Shown here: positions 50,249 through 61,800 of the stretch, piece by piece | Layout: every line of letters begins with the position of its first letter | Numbering within the stretch: position 1 is the stretch's first letter | The notes under the pieces: generated by a model | The model's input: the letters and a program-made list of their open reading frames with translations, nothing else | What the model was told of the DNA's origin: nothing | Database searches by the model: none | Position numbers and translations under genes: made by a program | From: Ciona intestinalis | Taxonomy: Eukaryota > Chordata > Ascidiacea > Phlebobranchia > Cionidae | DNA: 64,000 bases | Direction of reading: 5' to 3' | Assembly: GCF_000224145.3 (NCBI RefSeq) | Contig: NC_020169.2 | Span: 478,257-542,256, forward strand

Positions 50249-53200
50249 TTATAACTTTGCAAGTAATTGCTGTAAATCTCTGTGCGTATCTCGATCATCT
50301 TTATTTTTACATGGCAGTTGAGCTGCACATTGTAGCCATTTCTTTGCATTTGAGTAATCCGACTTTTCATAGTAGCACTATATAATTTAAAGAAATAACA
50401 TTAATAATATTTACTAATTTACCCGTAAGTTAAAAAGTACAAGTACGCAACTTTAGAAGCTATTGCTTTATCTTTATAACACCCATGATCACTGGGTTGG
50501 AACAACAACTTAATCTCTTGCCCAAGGACACATTCACACATACTCACAATTTAAATAACCTATGGTTAACAAAAAAGGTTTCTACAACAAACAGGTGTTT
50601 TTCAGAACCAAGTTATATAACTGAAAAAACGGAACTTACTTTTGCAACATAATATTGGTTTGACTTATAAAATCCAGGGTCTATTTCCTCAGCTTTTAGA
50701 AACGATTTTAAAGCATCATCCACTGTAGCTGTTGGTGGGGTTGCAAATAATGTAGCTGCTAATTTACGTTCAATCCAAGTTAGCATGTACACACCTGTAG
50801 TTAAAATATAATATCAATGATATATAGTAGTGTATGGATGTACTAAAACATATACCCCAACACCATCGGCCCAGCATAAAATGTAAAGTTGGTTCATCTG
50901 GTTGTATTTCAAGTGCACGTTCAATATGTTCTTTTAATTCATATCCATACTCAATCTTTTCTTTGGTTCCAACAAAATCTGTTGTTGCCCCAAGACTAAT
51001 AGCATACCTTGAAAACAAAAAAACTGTATTCAAGATTAATGGCAACAGTTTTTAACTTATTTCCCTGGGGTGGTTTTATAATTGTTGTCTCTTTGTTTAC
51101 TTAATATAAGATCTTATCATTATCCTCTCAAAAAGATAAATAACTATATCTGTTTAATGAGTATGACATGTTATTGAATGGTAAATGGTGAATGTTGTGT
51201 GCAAATAAATGACAGCATAGTTTACCATTTGTGAACGTCAGCAGAATTATCATTGAGAGAGATGGCTTGCTTAGCATACTCGAGAGCTGACATGGCGTGG
51301 AGACAACGTTCATCGTATGCGTCCCGCATATCATATGCACCAACATGTGAACGACACAATCTCCATAACAGCTGCCATGAATCTTTGTGCTGTGGTATGA
51401 AAGGTGTTGACAATGTTGTCGCAACACAGATACAAGTAAACTTAATAAACTCTGCCTTTAATTTGTTTAATGTTTGTAACAGAACCATCCTATTTATTTC
51501 AGTTTGTAGATTATATGAGAAATATATATTTGCTAAATAAATTAAGCAAAACAAATATATCAATGAAAAGTAGCAAATTCTCTCAAAATCCACCGAGGAA
51601 GAAAACTGAATATGCTTAGTGCTGCTCAAGTTCCATGTTGTTGGGAATACGAGAAACAGGCACAACGTTTTAGCTACATTAATTTAATGGGACCAGCTTC
51701 GAGACACTTTCGGTTAATTAATTAAGTTAATTTCCCAGAACCAATCTGCATGCAGAAAAACACAACACTTACATTTAACTCATTATCTTGCAAAATCCTC
51801 ATTGCTTCTTCTCTGTCTTCATCTGTTCCCTCATTAAGTAGATCAACCTTTACACAAATTATGTTGAGTTCTTCATCAGAGCCAGGTAATGGTTGCTTCT
51901 CAATTACATCATCGGCAATATGATCTGGTGGTGATCTAAAAAAATAGTTAAATTAATATTGTATCTTTTTCAATTAAATTACCCATTTATTTTTTTTCTT
52001 TTGTGGGTAATTTATTTTGGGATTTTTTTATGTATGGCTAATAATTTGCGTTGAAGCAAGTGTCTTGCCCAAGGACACACAAGCCCATAATGGTAGCAGC
52101 GACAAGCCTTGAACCCATTAACTTTGAGTTACAGGCAACCAATTTGCCACAGTGCCGGACACACTTTCAGGCAAGCTTCTCATGTTACTGCTAACATAAT
52201 TCCATATGTAGTCACCTTATAATTTTGAACCATTTTATATTTTATCCAGGTTAATTATTTACAAACTCACAGAAATTCATCATCAGATGGGAAATCATCA
52301 TCATAATCGCTACAAGCTGTTTGAAAAGTCCCAGCTGTTCGGCCTGAGGCAATTGATAATGCTGTCCCACTTCTGCTGCGTGTGCTGGTAGTACGTCTTT
52401 TATAAACAATACAAAGAAAATTTATTTAAAAAATTTGCCCACTATATTTAAACAGTAAAGTAACTATTAATGATATTATTAAGAAATATTTATATAATAT
52501 ATAAACTATTTTTTAAACCTTGCTCAAGGTCACACAACACACAAACAGTGTATCATCTGTATACCTAGGGATGCACATTACAGAATAATTAGGTATTCTA
52601 GGATATCCTAGAATACTTTATTTCGAATCTAGAATTTCGAATCTTTTTATATTTATAGAAAAAAATTATTTTAGCCACATAGGTCGGTTTATTGACTCTT
52701 TCATACCAGCCTTGTTGGATCATGAGCTGTAAAACGATCGAAAATTGTACTATTGGGTAGTTTTTTCGTCATGAAACGTATAGCAGGCTATGAAAAGACG
52801 TTGCGTAACGTATACTCTTGAAAGTCCCACAAACACATTTTTTTTTTTAATTAATAAGTTTGAAAAATTGTTAATATAGTGTATGAGATGACGTATGATG
52901 ATGTCATTAAACAGAATACCGAATCTCGTAATTAGATTCGAATCTCATGGATTCGAAATTCTGTAATGTGCATCCCTATGTATAGCTTGGAAATTTAGCT
53001 AATAAACACAAGCATATATATATATATATATATATATTACTTCTTTGGGTTGATACTTCCTCTTATTCCATCCAATTCTTTTCTTAGCTCGACGACTGCA
53101 TCCGATAAATTACCTTTCAAATTTATTATTTCTCTTTTAAGTTCTACAATGCTACGAGATAGATCTGGATCTTGTACTCGATTGTTAGATGACCAAAACC

Positions 53201-53786
53201 TGTGATAAGTTTACAGAAATTATTGTTGCACATTAGTACTTCAGTGGGCCACTTACCATGCAAAAAATGAATATAAATGTAATATGTAATGTTTTATTAG
53301 AATCAAAAATTAAAGTGTTAAATATATACTCTTCAGATGGGAAAATATCAGTGAAATAAACTGGCAAATGAAATGTTTTGTGCTCAATTCCAATTTGACG
53401 TTTTTAATAAAAACATTGTGTTTCACAGTTTTGTGTTATTCTGAAAAAAATCTTGTAAGGGGGTGAAAGAAATTTGTTTTGCAATGTTTGGTAAGGTGAA
53501 TAAAATCAAACATGGTTATGAAGCATTACTTGGAATCTTTATAAATTATGAGCCTCGAAAGACTCATAAACCAACACATTGCAGCTCTTGTGTTTGTCCA
53601 TACAGGTTCACAGAACTTCACAATCACAGTAAAGTAAAAAAAAATAAACAATTTTTACCATTTCTAGTAATTACAAACTTACTGAATAACTGCATATGAT
53701 ACAAGACCCCCACCAACAAACAGAGTTATACCAATCCCAATATGTTTCAATGTGCTTCGATCAGATAAGCTCATCATAGACGACAT
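50249..53786 (-). CDS. Regulator of microtubule dynamics protein (RMDN2/RMDN3, FAM82 family)
   Basis: Eight coding exons on the minus strand, 53786-53683, 53199-53041, 52396-52271, 51935-51773, 51389-51226, 51007-50856, 50794-50640 and 50377-50249, join in phase to 383 residues. Residues about 16-36 (IGIGITLFVGGGLVSYAVI) form an N-terminal membrane anchor. A coiled-coil-like segment IVELKREIINLKGNLSDAVV follows, then a Ser/Thr-rich acidic linker, then the tetratricopeptide-like domain: SWQLLWRLCRSHVGAYDM, HEWYA-like VHKWYAISLGAT, ELKEHIERALEIQPDEPTLH, MLGRWCWG, MLTWIERKLAATLF and LKAEEIDPGFYKSNQYYVAK. The anchor plus coiled coil favours the RMDN2/RMDN3 (PTPIP51) branch over RMDN1. RMDN3 tethers ER to mitochondria by binding VAP and handles lipids there; whether this protein does so is inference. 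It lies downstream of YEATS4 on the same strand. Confidence 0.9.
50475..50560 (-). repeat. SINE tail fragment in the last RMDN intron
   Basis: The minus strand reads TGTGTCCTTGGGCAAGAGAT, the family tail motif, without a preserved tRNA-like head. Confidence 0.4.
52020..52172 (-). repeat. tRNA-derived SINE copy in an RMDN intron
   Basis: On the minus strand: CACTGTGGCAAATTGGTTGC (A-box-like), CTGTAACTCAAAGTTAATGG, then GGTTCAAGGC (B box), then TTGTGTGTCCTTGGGCAAGA and CACTT, ending near an A/T-rich tail GCCATACATAAAAAAATCCC. The same tail recurs at 57455-57490. Best minus-strand copy of the family. Confidence 0.65.
52566..52978 (-). mobile_element. hAT-like MITE, copy 2 (413 bp), opposite orientation to copy 1
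   Basis: Same terminal inverted repeats as 44538-44986 (TAGGGATGCACATTACAGAA at both ends). The interior is alignable in reverse complement (for example TATAGCAGGCTATGAAAAGA and the ATTCTAGGATATCCTAGAAT palindrome). Flanked by TGTATACC (52558-52565) and TGTATAGC (52979-52986), an 8-bp target duplication with one mismatch. Intronic in RMDN. Confidence 0.88.
53012..53038. repeat. (AT)n microsatellite at the RMDN exon 2 donor
   Basis: A run of about a dozen AT/TA dinucleotides ends only a few bases from the splice donor of the exon that closes at 53041. Length variation here could sit next to the donor on the transcribed strand. Confidence 0.85.
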
Positions 53787-54335
53787 GATTATTCCTATAC
53801 AGTTGGTTTAATAATTCAAATAGAAATACCTAATCTAATACATATTAACAATAGACGTACAATCTAAGAAGTAGAAAAATGAAATATAAAACTGAAATAT
53901 ACCTGAAAACACTTCATTAGACAGTCTGGCCAAAACTAAGAAAAGATTATGGTAATGTGGAACATAATAGAAGTCACTGGAAAAAGTATATATTATACAA
54001 CGATGTTTCTTATTTTTTCTGTTATAAGGTATGATTGGTTTAAATTTCATTGCTTGATCCAAAGCTAAAACACTTGATTTCCCATGCAACCAGTCTATGA
54101 TGTGGTAATATTTCGAAAATTTGATCAACCAATATTAAGCAAATGGAATAATCGAATTGGCCTATAAAAAAAAACTGTGTTATATTTTTGGTTGACAACT
54201 TGAGGTGTGGCTATTTGTAAAAAGTGTTGTGTGCCATAAATGATAATAGATTTCTGCTTTAAAGACAACTACCACATACAGTAAAAAGGGTGTTTTACTT
54301 TTTTGAAACTAACTTTTTATTAGATCACGTTAATT
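53787..54335. other. Gap between YEATS4 stop and RMDN start
   Basis: 550 bases. It contains the YEATS4 poly(A) signal and an open minus-strand stretch, 54128-53903 (with …FLVLARLSNEVFSG), that ends in a GTATAT donor and would splice in frame to an acceptor just before the RMDN ATG (see findings). No ATG opens the whole stretch, and no homologue is recognised. Confidence 0.4.
54316..54321 (-). terminator. Poly(A) signal AATAAA for YEATS4
   Basis: TTTATT on the plus strand, 15 bases past the YEATS4 stop on the minus strand. Unusually close to the stop, implying a very short 3' UTR if used. Confidence 0.5.
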
Positions 54336-55037
54336 TCAGTCATATCTTAGTTCCATGTCAGTTACTTGTTCTTGCTCCAGTTTTTTAATTTCATCCCGAA
54401 AACTTTTAATGTTTTCTCGACTTTTCTTCAATCTCTCCTTTAACTCTTCCACTTCATTCTGTATTTTCTGCTTTGCTGACTGAAGTTGTGCAAGGGTGGT
54501 TGCTTCTTTTTCTTCAAAATCAGTTTCATGTTTATGTGCACCAAGTGTAAGTTGCCTGTTACTTGTAAGTAGCGAATGCATCATTGTGCTTGGATCTTGA
54601 AACACCATTTCGTCATAAAATTCAGAGATTACAGCTTTTTTATTACCAACAATAATATTGTTTTCAGTTTGAAACAATCTCAGACCATGATAAATTGTTA
54701 ATGGCCGATCGTTTGGATCATGAAAAAATATTTTAATTACAATTTCAAATTCACCCCAACCAGTTTCAGTAACTTCATATGGTGGTTTAGTTACAACACG
54801 AATGGGGTTGGCGTAACTTTCATGCAACTTAAATTGAATTTTCTTTACATACACTGACATATCTTCGTTGTGATATGGCTTTAGATAGACAGTCCATGTA
54901 TGTGTATGTCCATCTTCCTCCCGCTTCTTACCAAAATATCTTGCAGAATTACCATAAACAATTGGTTTTATAATGCAAACACCTTTAACTCGACCTCCGC
55001 TCTCAGCGTTCGTAAACTCATTAGAATTTCGACTCAT
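54336..55037 (-). CDS. YEATS4: YEATS domain-containing protein 4 (GAS41), intronless
   Basis: Complete single-exon frame of 233 codons (human GAS41 is 227). GAS41 is a histone acyl-lysine reader in the SRCAP and TIP60/p400 complexes, linked to H2A.Z deposition. The YEATS domain spans about residues 16-160: [60 protein letters not shown] and [15 protein letters not shown]. Residues matching the human acyl-lysine pocket are present: H72, S74, Y75, W94 and F97 (human numbering is one lower). The C-terminus is a long coiled coil ([20 protein letters not shown] to LEQEQ), as in human GAS41. The start MSRNSNEF aligns with human MFKRMAEF. Absence of introns contrasts with all multi-exon neighbours except the LysM gene, so either a retained retrocopy or intron loss is possible. 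Confidence 0.97.
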   Translation of the reverse strand: MSRNSNEFTNAESGGRVKGVCIIKPIVYGNSARYFGKKREEDGHTHTWTVYLKPYHNEDMSVYVKKIQFKLHESYANPIRVVTKPPYEVTETGWGEFEIVIKIFFHDPNDRPLTIYHGLRLFQTENNIIVGNKKAVISEFYDEMVFQDPSTMMHSLLTSNRQLTLGAHKHETDFEEKEATTLAQLQSAKQKIQNEVEELKERLKKSRENIKSFRDEIKKLEQEQVTDMELRYD

Positions 55038-57617
55038 TTTTTAACCTTATCCACGATGTTTGCAAAGGTTTCTTAGAGACAGTCGCAGCTCATTTGAAAC
55101 TTAAAAACTTAAAAATAACTCAATAGTCCAAAGCTTGCTAGTATCGTGTTTTCAATTCACAGCCACCCAACATGCAATTTATGTTTTTTTACGGTGGGCA
55201 CCTTTTGCCAACAGTCAAGTTGCAGCAATCTCTCTTTTGCTGTTTTTCCATCGCTTACCGCTAGGAGATTATGACGTCACTTTGTTGGCCAATCTTTCTT
55301 TTTTGGCCAGTAGGGAATTATTGAGCACGGCAGTGGTCATATAGATCCTTTTTCGTCGAACAGTTGTTCTTGTTGTTGTTGTTTTTTCCACGACTTTTTT
55401 CCGCATTAATCTCAAATCTTAATTCTAGCATTATTCTTTAATCTCCTGATTGAAATAAAATATAAAATGAATCTATAAATTTTAGACTAAATTTCGATTT
55501 AAAATCGCGCATAACTAGCGATTAATTAGTCTTTTTAGTGGCCGTCTGGCCGACTCAATCGGGATTTCCCCTACAAACTCCAAATATCATAGAAATCAGG
55601 ATTTTCATTTTTGCTTTGCTGGCAATTTTGCGCTCGAGTATTGCACTGTTTATGTTTTCGTTTAGTCTGGTTAGTAAATCGTTTACATCATAGTTTGGAC
55701 GTTAAATTGTCACCGTAAGTTGGTACACTTGCTTTCATACAAACAAATTCAGTTAGTGCTAACAGCAGGCAATTGTGCCAAGAACAGTTTACATCGTGAA
55801 ATGAGGTTGGTACTTACTACTCAGCACTGTAGAGATGGAATATTAAACTACGGATTATTCAATGACCGTAATTGGTTGTGTTTATAGCGGTAAGCACTAA
55901 TTTATTACGAGTTTTTAAACAAAGCCACTTTAATAGAAGTAAAACGATATACCAATGTTTACATACTTTCACTTTAAAACAGCACTAGCAGGCAAGTGAA
56001 CTGTTTGACTACCTACATAGGTTGATGCGGTTACTTAAGTTGTTAACGTAGTTTTCGCGAAGACTGACGTGTACCAATATTTATGCCTTGTACACTGTAA
56101 GTCATATTTTGTTCTGTATATAATCTATTACGCAGAGCAAACTCAAGAAAAGCATAGAAGTTGAAGAGATGGTTTTCTATGCATAGCAACAAGAAATCGA
56201 TCATGTATTATTTATTTCTCAAACAATAGTTAACTATAGTAGTATAAAACCCAGTGATATTTATGTACCACTATTCATAGGCCTTCAATTAGGGGTTTCG
56301 AGGGTGCCTTGTTACCCCAATTTTCAAAACAAAAGTGAGATAGTGTGTTTTGTCACCCCAGTTTTACAAGTCACTAACAGTTTTTAACCTGCTGTTAAGT
56401 ATCTATAGAAACAATCAGACCCAAACCCTACTCTATTCATACTATTCAATGAAGTTTATTTATGTTTTAAGCTGTGATTGTAAATGCATTTTAATCACGT
56501 CATCCCAGATTTTGTTAAAATGTGAATGACGATCCCAATCCTAAATCACCGTTTTGCTTTGTGCAATGGTAGAGTTCTTGGGTATTACCATGCAATAAGG
56601 GGGTTGTACATGTTAATTTATTCAATACGTTGTAATCATACAATAACAGCTTGTTATACTTTTTGGTATATACAAATGAGTTTCATAGTGAACTATTTAA
56701 TGCAAATAAAAATAATAATTTCTGAAACAGGTCACCTGGATAAACATATAATGTGGCTTTGTGAACCCAGCTTTGAAAATAGACAATTGCTTGTCACCTC
56801 AGTATTACTAAATTGACACCTATGCCACCTTATATAAATGCTTCTTTATTTGTTATAGTATCCAAAATACTAATAGCCTATATGTGTGCATTTACGTAAT
56901 AAATGTGTAATAAGCTAATGTACACAAACATGTTATGTATTCTTTGTCGAACTTGTGTTTTTTCATTACAAATCCATTGTATTGCACTGGTTTGGTTTTA
57001 ATAAAGACTCAAAATTTCCCCTAATAGGTTTATTTGACATATAATATCAGTGGCGTCGATTTTATAAAAATGTAGGGGTTGCGATATTAAAACGTATTAG
57101 CTGGAAGTCGATTTGTAAAATGCGTTGTAGTAAAAGTGCTAATTAATACTGTACTAATTAGTTTAAACCGTGCTCATCCATTAGATCTATGATCTCTTTT
57201 CGTTTTTAAGAAACCTAAAGAATAATTTTGAAACGAACTGTTTACGTCAAATTTTAAAAGTTGCTGCTGATGGTAGATATGATGTGACTACGTTAAAGGT
57301 TAACAACTCGATTTGCATTTTAACGCATGAATATGAATGTAACTTATATATCCTGGCGTGGCCACAAAATGACGGTCGTTATAACAAGGGTGTTTATACA
57401 ACTCGTGTCAGCTTACGAGTTATCATGTATGTTACTTTGTTTGTGAATATTTTTTTTTTTTTGGATTTTTTATGTATGGCAGATAATTTAGTGACTACCG
57501 GGTTCAAGCATTTTTTTGAATGAGTTGGCATGTTACATTATATATTCTTTTAAAAGGTCGGTCATAAACGAGGATAGTTTGATATCGTCATGCGGTTCAC
57601 AAAATTGGCTAAAAGAG

Positions 57618-57985
57618 GTTTTAACAAATGTGCAATACCAAATCCATGAAACCAGAATGCAGTAAATAAACCTGATCAAATTCAGGTGTGGAATAAATAC
57701 GTTTAATCGTTAGTAAGGAAGTTCGTAGCGATCGGATAGGTATCATTTGTTTGAATTCGACGGACGTTTCACGTATAGTTGATAGTAATGTAGCCAGTAA
57801 GATCTCTGAATTAAAGTAACGGGATTCAATAAGTTTCCACGATGACTCATAAGCTGGATTTGTGAGAAATTTTAACCACTTGGACTGTAGGGCTAGAGTG
57901 TAAGCTTCAATGTCGATCATGCTTGCACCTCCCCGTTTTATCTCTTGGCACAGCGTTTTTCTTTTTATTCGTGGGTTCGAGCAAT
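57618..57985 (-). mobile_element. 3' fragment of an L1-like LINE ORF2
   Basis: The minus strand encodes RIKRKTLCQEIKRGGASMID followed by IEAYTLALQSKWLKFLTNPA, with WKLIESRYF further on and a stop near 57621. This is the segment just after the reverse transcriptase domain in LINE ORF2 proteins (pattern RKTL-x(5-6)-GG-x(2)-M-x-DI-x(5)-L-x(3)-WLK-x-L). Everything 5' of it is missing, as in typical 5'-truncated insertions. Clade (L1/Tx1 group) is a guess. Confidence 0.65.
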
Positions 57986-58097
57986 TGCCGTTAAGTTTTT
58001 GCCAAAGGATACATACGCCGACAGTGGTGGCAGCGAGCCAGCGACGAGACTTGAAACAATTGCCTCTGGGTAACAGGCAGGTGAGCCAACCACTTTC
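57986..58097 (-). repeat. tRNA-derived SINE copy abutting the LINE fragment
   Basis: On the minus strand: CCGTGGGAAAGTGGTTGGCT, CACCTGCCTGTTACCCAGAG, a degraded B box TTTCAAGTCT, then CGTATGTATCCTTTGGCAAA and ACTTAACGGCAATTGC. Same family and orientation as 52020-52172. Confidence 0.6.
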
Positions 58098-58683
58098 CCA
58101 CGGAGACGGTATATACCTTAAAAGTAAAATGACTACAAAATAGCAATATTTTTATGTGTAAATTCCCATTTTCATATTTTAAACAGGAACGGTGATAAAT
58201 AAAACTAGTCTTACTTCAAAATCAAAACGAATTCTTTGTAAATACACAGTTCGCGAGGTGGCGTTGCAGAGTTGCTTGTCGTTGCCTGTCAATCAAGTAA
58301 TGGCCGCACGTAAGTGACCCTTTTGATCTATTTTTATTTCGCATTTCTTAACAACTTTAAAGAACACTTTCAATATTTGAAACTTTTATCCAAACATTAC
58401 CGTCTAAAAAATATCTATTACAATCGAAATAATAAAAGGCCATCTTTCGATGTGGTTCAGATTAAACGAGTAGCTAACAGATGCAGGCGGCACCCTTTTT
58501 AATCAAACAGCCAAAGAATTTTAACGAGATGCGTGAGATACAGGTGTCGTTTTATAAGCGCTATTAATTCGGCGTACCAGTATATGCCAAGTGCTGATGC
58601 ATTGTGTCAACTTTTGTAAGCGGCTGTAAAGTTCTTCTGCGGACGATAACTTAGCTGATATGTTTGCTTAGCTTATAGAGAGA

Positions 58684-58890
58684 GGCTCTCCGATTGCACG
58701 AAGGCTTGCCGCGGTGGTTACAAGGGTCGGAATGGTGTGTGCACAAGCTATTGTGGAAGCTGCTTGCCCAGACTGGCTTCGAGTTACACGGCAGGAACAT
58801 GCAACTCAAGTTGCAAGCAATGGCGCACCGTGTCTGGTGCGGGTGGGCACGGCTTTCTTCGCACCTTAAACAAACACATGGAGATTATTA
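58684..58890 (+). other. GC-rich open stretch with a cysteine-patterned frame; gene status unresolved
   Basis: After an acceptor-like TTAGCTTATAG, all three plus frames are open for about 190 bases. One frame reads DCTKACRGGYKGRNGVCTSY then CGSC, with later TCNSSCKQW: seven cysteines spaced C-x3-C-x10-C-x3-C-x2-C…C-x3-C. No homologue is recognised. Because all frames are open, coding potential cannot be inferred from openness alone. Confidence 0.25.
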
Positions 58891-61800
58891 ACCTTCGAAT
58901 CATATCACATGGTAACACTTGTAAAAATCACCGTACAAGTATCATAGCCGTAACTTCTTGTACTGAAAAATACCTTTCCTTTGCACCCGTATGCTTCGTT
59001 AAATATAGGTGCGTGGTATGTATGCATCATCACATTTTCCTTTTGGCATAAATCATTAAAATATTATGCCGCGTAGGTTATTATACGTAATAAGTCATTT
59101 GGAGTTTCCCGACTGTCCTCGTCGTGGTTGTTTTCTTAAGTGATTCGCACACGAGTAGGCTGCTGTCATCTTCTTCCCATTCCGTTACATAGAATTGCTT
59201 CTGTGATTCTTCAACCGACTTATCCAAACATGAGGTATATGGCAATTTGTTGCTTTGGTTAATTGTACCTGTAAGTCGAACATCGCGTTGTCCAGGTGGC
59301 ATAATCGCTAGCGCTGAAATCACAAGCAGAAATTTATATGTGACAACAATTATGAAGATGCAGCACAGATTGTATCTATAATGTCATATGAAGAATGCAG
59401 TGTCTATTGAGGCTAAATAATGTTATGACGAAGTAAATACGACAAAGAGATTTTGTTTGGGTTTTAAGGTATGGCGTTTTAAATATTCCGTTGTATTTTA
59501 ATCATATAATAGATTTTTTAAAAGGCTGATATTAAAACAGACGTTAATTCGAAGGCATTACTTATCTTAAGTAAATATACGCAATGCATGAGCGTGTTGT
59601 TTCTCGCAAGTGCTTAAGGTTGTTAAATATTATGACAGAAATTAATCTTGATCGAAACCTTAATAAGTCACGAATAGAGGCAAATAAGCCACGTATATAT
59701 ATGTGAAATAGATAGTGAAAGTTATGCAGTAAAACCAAATATGTTAGGTTAAAAACGACCGTGCGGATTGTAGAAGTAGAGAATATTGTAAAAAATATAT
59801 GTAACATCCGGGTTTGTCATTATAGGTTAAGCCAATCCAAAATGCAGAGGCGTAAATGTGTGACGCAAAACAAAAGCACAATTTCTTATTGTTTATGGCA
59901 TTCGCGAAATCATCACAGAGGTAGCGCGGTTCTTGCATTAAGATGCCCTCCAATGCGTCATGACACAACCTAAATTCCGAAATAAAATTCATTGTAACTT
60001 TAGTAAAGTGCTGTGATCAACTTGCGAATACAGGTAGAACTATATAAAAAAAACAGAGCGGAAATAAATGTAGCAATGTAAGTGGACATCGTATCGTATA
60101 GAATCTACAGATCAATATAAGAAACGTGTATATGTTGCGTTAAGTAAAACAGCTATTTCCCTTACGGAGACACAAGGTCAAGTCAAAGTGGAAATAGGCT
60201 TGAAAATAGGATACTTGCTTGAGATTAAGATGTTGTTGAGTGTCCTCGAGTCATTCGGGGCGTTTTTAGAAGATTAGTATTTGTAATTACTATTGGAGAT
60301 GTTGGCTGAGTTGTGCAGTTCAAGACAGTAGGGGTATATCCAAAACCAGTAACAGTATAGTCAACAATATATATGCGCCATGTGGTGTAGAGTTTTACTT
60401 CAATATTAGGACATTGATAAACCATTATGGGCTAACTGTCCATTGTAATGTCGCAGCATTCGTTGGCAGTTTATTTCTCATGTACTTTGATCAGCGACGA
60501 TTTTAAACGTTTGTGTAACCATGAGACCACATAATAAGGGTCGATGTGAACCGGAATTCGGTGGCGTAAGATCAGCACTATACGAACAGTATAGATAAGC
60601 TGCATGTGAATCGTTCGAAATATGCGTAAGACAGGAAGTGCTTCTAGAGCGAAGAATCCTGTGTGATTCGCCGGTGGCCTTTGTGTTGGCTCATAGGACT
60701 TCATCGGACCTTTGATTCACCATTGGTCATTAACCGCAGCTGAATATGACTGTCGTGTATACTTTGAGTTGGAAATACGGTTACGCTGCTGTTAGTTTCT
60801 AGTTTAGTTATGGTTGCTTGTCTAAAACATTTCTACAATAAACTAGTTTTATTCGATAAACTCGGTGTAGGTGTATAAAGCTATCGAATCTTGAGAAACT
60901 CGTCAAATGCCTTAAAGGAGTTACTGCAACATGATGCCGTTTCGCCTGCTTTGAGTGTATGTAAATTAGGCCGATTTCCAATCTAAAGCATAAGGATGCA
61001 TATTCATGTTGCGTAGGTAAAGTTTTCTTCTTCACTTACTATAACTGCATTGCAGTCAATTGAAACGGGCGGTAAGCATAAGGTAACAATGTTTCGGTGT
61101 TTTAGTTGTTTTCCGTGTGCGTAGTCAGTTCAAGTTTGCTCTTTCTGCTCACCTTTATAAACACTGTAGTTGTAGTTATAATATACCAGGAAAGAAAGAA
61201 GAAAATCGTTGATATTTTGTACCAAACTGTACCCGTATAGTAGCAAGTTACTTTTGCTTCGTTCAAAATGGCGCCCAGTATGTCGCAAAGACGGTGGCCA
61301 GCATTTACCTTTAGCACGAATTTTTGCGGGAAGCCTTGTCGCGTTCGGTGTTTTATTTGTATTTACATCGAACAACATTAGCTGGCCGCCTTGCAAGCTA
61401 ATTTCAAGGAACGAACTGCGTATCTTATTCAATAGGAAACCATTGCTCGTGCGAGTAACACGAAATCTAATAACTTTTTTGTTAAATGCAGCGAGTGCAG
61501 CTCATATAATTAGCTTTGTGCAATATATTGACTGGTGTTTGTTAGATATCGTAAGGGATAGCTACCTTGATGATGGTTTTAACCACACGGCTTGCGAAAG
61601 ACCGTCACTTTCTTACTAAGAAATAATCAATGCATCAAGCTGTACAATATGTATATAAGATTACATAAGTGTGTTTATAAGATTGTTACCGACGTAAAGG
61701 CTAGCTGCCGCCAATTAGGGTTTAGTTGCAACGTTTAAACCGTGTATTGCAAAGATTTATACATCTATAGAATGCATGTTAGTATTGTAGCTAAAACAAA

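Noticed and set aside
57049-57090. CAGTGGCGTCG element-like start
   Set aside because: Resembles common DNA-transposon termini, but no matching right end could be located.
59081-59323. 80-codon minus-strand frame (MPPGQRDVRL…)
   Set aside because: A possible acceptor and hydrophobic upstream residues exist, but no homology and no consistent gene model.
61209-61619. 136-codon plus-strand open stretch upstream of Prox
   Set aside because: No ATG opens it. The ATG at 61268 starts a different, 38-codon frame. No recognisable domain; both strands are open here by chance.
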